Source: Enterovirga rhinocerotis (lineage in GTDB: Bacteria; Pseudomonadota; Alphaproteobacteria; Rhizobiales; Beijerinckiaceae). Taken from it: DNA of 64,000 nt. The stretch lies in contig NZ_SNZR01000013.1 in the NCBI RefSeq assembly GCF_004363955.1, positions 930,001-994,000 on the forward strand. Reading direction: 5' to 3'. Both the position numbers and the translations under genes were made by a program. How positions within the stretch are numbered: position 1 is the first letter of the stretch; every line of letters begins with the position of its first letter. Positions 60,915 to 64,000 of this stretch are shown here, in pieces. The notes under the pieces are model-generated. The model did no database searches. It saw nothing but the letters and a program-made list of their open reading frames with translations, and was not told where the DNA came from.

Positions 60915-62273
60915 TCAGCAGACGGTCGCGAGGGGCGAGCCGTCCGATCGGGGCGGCTCGGCGCCCAGAGCCATGATCTTCCGCCGCCGCTCGTCGATCG
61001 CCGATCGCGCCCCGTCCAAGGCGAGGACGATGGCGCTCGTCGTGCGGTTGTCCGCCTGACCGTCGCGCGCGTGTTCGACAGCCGTGCGGAAGAGGTCATC
61101 GACCTCGTTGGTCAGGAGGTCCAGCGTCTCCGTCGTCTCGGCCTTGCGCGCATCGGCAAGGATGTCGAGCAGCCGGTCCAGCACGTCGTCGATGACCTCG
61201 CGCCGACGGCGGCGGAAGCGCTGCACCGACCAGGCGAGCGCCGAGATCGCGCCCGAGCCGAAGAAGGCGCCGAGATAGATCCAGTCGCCGTAGCGATCCA
61301 TCACGCTCTGGGTCTCGCGCTGGAAGTAATCCACGGCGCCGGGATGGTTCGGCAGCATGGCGCTCGTCGCGGAGCTCGCCGTGTCCATTTCGGGGGGCCG
61401 CATGAAGTTCGCGAGACGCGTCTTGACGGCGAGACGCGAGCGCATCTGGAACAGCGCCTCGACGAGGGTCGAGACCAGCGAGCGGTCGGTGTCCGAATGC
61501 GCCATCAGCCGATAGGCGACGCCGATCGTCTTGATCTCGTCCGCAGGCTGTTTCGGGCGACCGCCCCAGATCCCCTCCGGGATGGTCGTTGCCGACAGGA
61601 AGGGCGAACGCTGGGTGATCCCATCCGGGTTCTCGACCGGGAGGATCGCGATCTCTCCGCCGAAGGCGTGTGCGACCTCCCGCACGAGGCCCGAGGCGGC
61701 CGCTCCGGTGGGCGCGGCGATCAGGGCGATGGCATCGACCCTGTGCTCCTTCAGCGCCTGGGCGGCGTCCTGGCGCGGCAATTCGACGAAGCTCACCGCG
61801 GGGGGCTCAAGGTCGAAATGGCGCAGCAGGGTCGCGACGAGAGCCGGATCGGCCTCGTGGCCCGTGACGATGCCGAGCCTCTTGCCGACGAGGCCGGTGA
61901 CGTCCTCGATCTTGGCCTCCTTCGGCGCGATCAGGATCGTCGCCGCGTCGCGCAGGATCGCGAGGGTGAGGCCGTTCTCCGGCACCCTGACGTCCGGCCG
62001 GACCACGGCGAGATCGGCCTTCCCGGCATCGAGACGTTCGGCCGCTTCCTTCACCCCCGCGACCGGCTCGAGCCTGAGGCGGATCGGGATCTTCTGCGCC
62101 TTCAGCTGCTGGCCGAAGGCGAGGATCAGGCGCTCCTCCGCCGATCCAGCCGGTCCGACGGCCACCGTCAGTTCGGTCGGCGACGTGAAATAGACGTAGC
62201 CGAGCCCCATCGCCCCCAGGACGAGCGCCGCGACAAGGAGGAGACCGTCGCTTCTGAACCCGGCTTCGCGCAA
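60915..62273 (-). CDS. Membrane-anchored TAXI-family TRAP solute-binding protein
   Basis: This 452-residue protein has an N-terminal membrane helix (residues ~9-29), a TAXI-type binding domain (opens LTVAVGPAGSAEERLI, contains KADLAVVRPDVRVPEN) and a second membrane helix (~331-350, DWIYLGAFFGSGAISAL) followed by an Arg-rich stop and a C-terminal cytosolic helical tail of about 100 residues. Ordinary TAXI proteins are soluble or only N-anchored and partner with fused TRAP permeases; none is here. The cytosolic tail suggests a sensory or coupling role, by inference. Confidence 0.85.
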   Translation of the reverse strand: MREAGFRSDGLLLVAALVLGAMGLGYVYFTSPTELTVAVGPAGSAEERLILAFGQQLKAQKIPIRLRLEPVAGVKEAAERLDAGKADLAVVRPDVRVPENGLTLAILRDAATILIAPKEAKIEDVTGLVGKRLGIVTGHEADPALVATLLRHFDLEPPAVSFVELPRQDAAQALKEHRVDAIALIAAPTGAAASGLVREVAHAFGGEIAILPVENPDGITQRSPFLSATTIPEGIWGGRPKQPADEIKTIGVAYRLMAHSDTDRSLVSTLVEALFQMRSRLAVKTRLANFMRPPEMDTASSATSAMLPNHPGAVDYFQRETQSVMDRYGDWIYLGAFFGSGAISALAWSVQRFRRRRREVIDDVLDRLLDILADARKAETTETLDLLTNEVDDLFRTAVEHARDGQADNRTTSAIVLALDGARSAIDERRRKIMALGAEPPRSDGSPLATVC

Positions 62274-62368
62274 CGATGGAATCCTCGACGCTCGCTCTCA
62301 ACGGAGCGGAGGCCGATTTGTGCCCGTGCTCTCGACGGCGGCGGACACATCTGGCTTCCTCTGCGTTG

Positions 62369-62390
62369 TTGCAGCGCAATTGCGGCGCAA
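62369..62390. promoter_or_regulatory. Operator-like dyad before the OsmC gene
   Basis: TTGCAGCGCAATTGCGGCGC (with AA at the end) is palindromic in 18 of 22 positions, centred on CAATTG, and lies 20 bases before the OsmC start. The CAATTG centre is reminiscent of OhrR/MarR operators. No MarR-family gene is present in the window, so the regulator is unknown. Confidence 0.4.
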
Positions 62391-62410
62391 CCACGGACGG
62401 GAGGTCCACG

Positions 62411-62839
62411 ATGGCGGTCAAGAAGGCAAAGGCAATCTGGAAGGGGACGGGCAAGGACGGCGATGGCCGTCTCACGAGCGAATCGGGGGTGCTCGACAAC
62501 ACCGCCTACTCGTTCAAGACCCGCTTCGAGAACGAGAAGGGCACAAATCCCGAGGAACTCGTCGCGGCCGCCCATGCGGGTTGTTTCGCGATGGCGCTCG
62601 CCTTCGCGCTGCAGAAGGCCGGGCTGACGCCGAATTCGCTCGAGGTCGATGCGGCCGTATCGCTCGATCCCGACGGCGGCGGCTTCAAGGTTTCGAAATC
62701 GGCCCTCACGCTGGTCGCCGACGTGCCGGGGGTCGACCAGGCGGCGTTCGACGAGATCGCCAAGGGCGCCAAGGAAGGCTGCCCGATCTCGAAGCTGCTC
62801 AATGCCGAGATCACGCTCGATGCGACGCTGAAGGGCTGA
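62411..62839 (+). CDS. OsmC-family peroxiredoxin
   Basis: This 142-residue organic-hydroperoxide reductase has the two redox cysteines in AAHAGCFAMALAFAL and AKEGCPISKLLN, and the E. coli OsmC-like opening (KKAKAIWKGTGKDGDG, GTNPEELVAAAHAG). ATG 62411 is preceded by GGGAGG seven bases upstream. It is divergent from the TAXI gene, with an operator-like dyad between them. Function: detoxification of organic peroxides in the cytoplasm. Confidence 0.92.
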   Translation: MAVKKAKAIWKGTGKDGDGRLTSESGVLDNTAYSFKTRFENEKGTNPEELVAAAHAGCFAMALAFALQKAGLTPNSLEVDAAVSLDPDGGGFKVSKSALTLVADVPGVDQAAFDEIAKGAKEGCPISKLLNAEITLDATLKG

Positions 62840-62942
62840 TCGCGGTCGCGGTGCCATCCGGCACACACTCGCCGGAGCGGCCTCGCCCCTCCGGCGGTCC
62901 CCTCCGTCAGACGGCAAGCTGTTCCGGGCGACGAGATCGAGC

Positions 62943-63902
62943 ATGGCGAGAACGCTTCCGGGGACTGCCCTGGCCATGGTTCTGGCCATGGCCCTGACCA
63001 TGGCCCTGACAGTGTCGTCGGCATGCGCCGCAGCCTGGACCGAACGGGGCGTGGCATCGGGCGGCCTTCACGGCGTGCTCACCCTGCCGGACGTCGAGGC
63101 GCGCGGGTCGGGCGTCCTGATCCTCGCCGGGTCCGGACCGGTCGATCGCGACGGCAACCTCCCGGGGCTCATGAACAACAGCCTCAAGTTCCTCGCCCAC
63201 GCCTTGGCCGAGCGGGGGATCGTCTCCCTCCGGGTCGACAAACGGGGCGTCGGGTCGAGCGCGGCGGCGGGCGGCCGAGAGGAGGATCTGAGGTTCGGCA
63301 CGTTCGTCGACGATGCCGCCGCCTGGTCGGCCGTCCTCAAGCGCGAGGGCCGGGTGGAGCGGCTCGTGCTGCTCGGTCACAGCGAGGGGGCGCTCGTCGC
63401 AACGCTCGTGGCGCAGAGGATCAGGCCGGCCGGCCTCGTGCTGCTCGCCGGAGCGGGAGAGCCCGCTTCCGCGGTGATCGAACGTCAGCTCAAGGCCGCG
63501 GGGGCGCCCGAGCGGCTCCAGGAGCGGTCGCGCGAGATCGTCCGATCCCTCATGCGCGGGGAGGCGGTCACGGATGTTCCGGCCGAACTCGCTCCGCTCT
63601 ATCGCTCAAGCGTGCAGAATTATCTGATGTCCTGGCTGCCCCTCGATCCGGCACGCGAACTCGCCAGGACGGATTGTCCCATCCTGATCGTCCAGGGGAC
63701 GAGCGACCTTCAGGTCAGCGTGGAGGATGCGCGGCGTCTCCACGCGGCGCGTCCGTCGTCCCGCCTCGAGATCGTCGAGACCATGAACCACGTCCTGAAG
63801 GACGCGCCCTCCGAGCGGGCAACCAATCTCGCGACCTACCGCGATCCCGACCGGCCGCTCTCGTCGCCGCTCGTCCCCGCGATCGAGCGCTTCGTCCGAT
63901 GA
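62943..63902 (+). CDS. Exported alpha/beta hydrolase
   Basis: This 319-residue alpha/beta-hydrolase has a signal peptide built in part from a tandem 12-base repeat, and the nucleophile elbow GHSEGA with Ser. The acid and His are likely in the ILIVQGTSDLQVSVEDARRL and ETMNHVLKDAP segments. VLILAGSGPVDRDGN contains the oxyanion-hole region. It acts in the periplasm on an ester or amide; the substrate is unknown. The gene follows the OsmC gene by about 100 bp. Confidence 0.88.
   Translation: MARTLPGTALAMVLAMALTMALTVSSACAAAWTERGVASGGLHGVLTLPDVEARGSGVLILAGSGPVDRDGNLPGLMNNSLKFLAHALAERGIVSLRVDKRGVGSSAAAGGREEDLRFGTFVDDAAAWSAVLKREGRVERLVLLGHSEGALVATLVAQRIRPAGLVLLAGAGEPASAVIERQLKAAGAPERLQERSREIVRSLMRGEAVTDVPAELAPLYRSSVQNYLMSWLPLDPARELARTDCPILIVQGTSDLQVSVEDARRLHAARPSSRLEIVETMNHVLKDAPSERATNLATYRDPDRPLSSPLVPAIERFVR
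62970..63005 (+). repeat. Tandem 12-bp repeat in the signal peptide
   Basis: Three adjacent 12-base units (CTGGCCATGGTT, CTGGCCATGGCC, CTGACCATGGCC) plus a partial fourth encode LAMV, LAMA, LTMA and LT inside the hydrophobic core of the signal peptide. Unit changes would stay in frame and only alter the signal length. Confidence 0.7.
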
Positions 63903-64000
63903 CAGGGACGCCGAGAGCGATGGGCAGCCTCACGACGGGGACGATTGACCCGATCCCGGCGGGATGGCACCGAGCCGTTCCGCCGTCCTCTCCGGCGCTG

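Noticed and set aside
63921-64000. A frame starting at ATG 63921 that is open to the end of the window
   Set aside because: Only about 26 codons, no strong ribosome site; too little to call a partial gene.

Overview
The window is high-GC DNA (roughly two thirds G+C) with densely packed operons. It carries a perfect CtrA-type site, ECF sigma/anti-sigma logic, Bug and TAXI binding proteins, and acyl-CoA catabolic genes. Together these suggest an alphaproteobacterium, most likely of the Hyphomicrobiales (Rhizobiales). No rRNA, tRNA, CRISPR array, insertion sequence or phage gene was seen. Two dispersed palindromic repeats and one HicBA-type toxin-antitoxin pair are the only accessory-looking elements.

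Layout. 0-4 kb: an OLD/RecF-like ATPase, an MltB-type lytic transglycosylase with a CtrA-type site upstream, and an orphan GAF histidine kinase. 4-12 kb: a TetR-controlled acyl-CoA cluster (MaoC hydratase, TetR, acyl-CoA ligase, enoyl-CoA hydratase, biotin-dependent acyl-CoA carboxylase beta and alpha, second MaoC). A 34-bp operator-like sequence occurs both at the TetR/MaoC divergence and in front of the hydratase. 12-22 kb: an orphan Leu/Ile/Val-type binding protein behind a strong promoter, IclR and GntR regulators, then an uptake-and-catabolism run (NMT1/SsuA-type binding protein, permease, ATPase, second permease, NodB-fold deacetylase, core MetE-like protein, FAH-family hydrolase) and an RraA-like protein between two repeats. 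22-28 kb: an HTD2-like hydratase with an acyl-CoA dehydrogenase, a Bug binding protein, 4-hydroxyphenylpyruvate dioxygenase with a divergent Lrp/AsnC regulator, and a ureohydrolase.

28-36 kb: a small secreted coiled-coil protein, a diguanylate cyclase with a globin-sensor-like N-terminus lacking the heme-ligand histidine, an aminotransferase, and an operon of a strongly degenerate ABC-transporter-like protein, an MBL hydrolase and a WecA-like sugar-phosphate transferase. 36-45 kb: GMC oxidoreductase, HAD dehalogenase, DUF2625 protein, OsmC protein, an ECF sigma/anti-sigma pair, and a divergent glycosyltransferase plus glycogen-debranching-type enzyme. 45-50 kb: a three-gene 2-oxoacid oxidoreductase (NAD(P)H/FAD/Fe-S subunit, fused gamma-alpha subunit, beta subunit) in which a HicBA-type pair sits in antisense between alpha and beta. 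50-64 kb: PRC-barrel protein, MFS and ABC exporters, a Tat-exported MBL protein with Sco, an acyl-CoA synthetase, an LLM flavin monooxygenase, methionine aminopeptidase, a membrane-anchored TAXI protein, an OsmC protein and an exported alpha/beta hydrolase.

The general picture is a metabolically versatile heterotroph equipped for carboxylic-acid and aromatic-amino-acid catabolism, with low-potential electron chemistry (2-oxoacid oxidoreductase) and stress or polysaccharide functions. All functional statements rest on motif reading without database searches.
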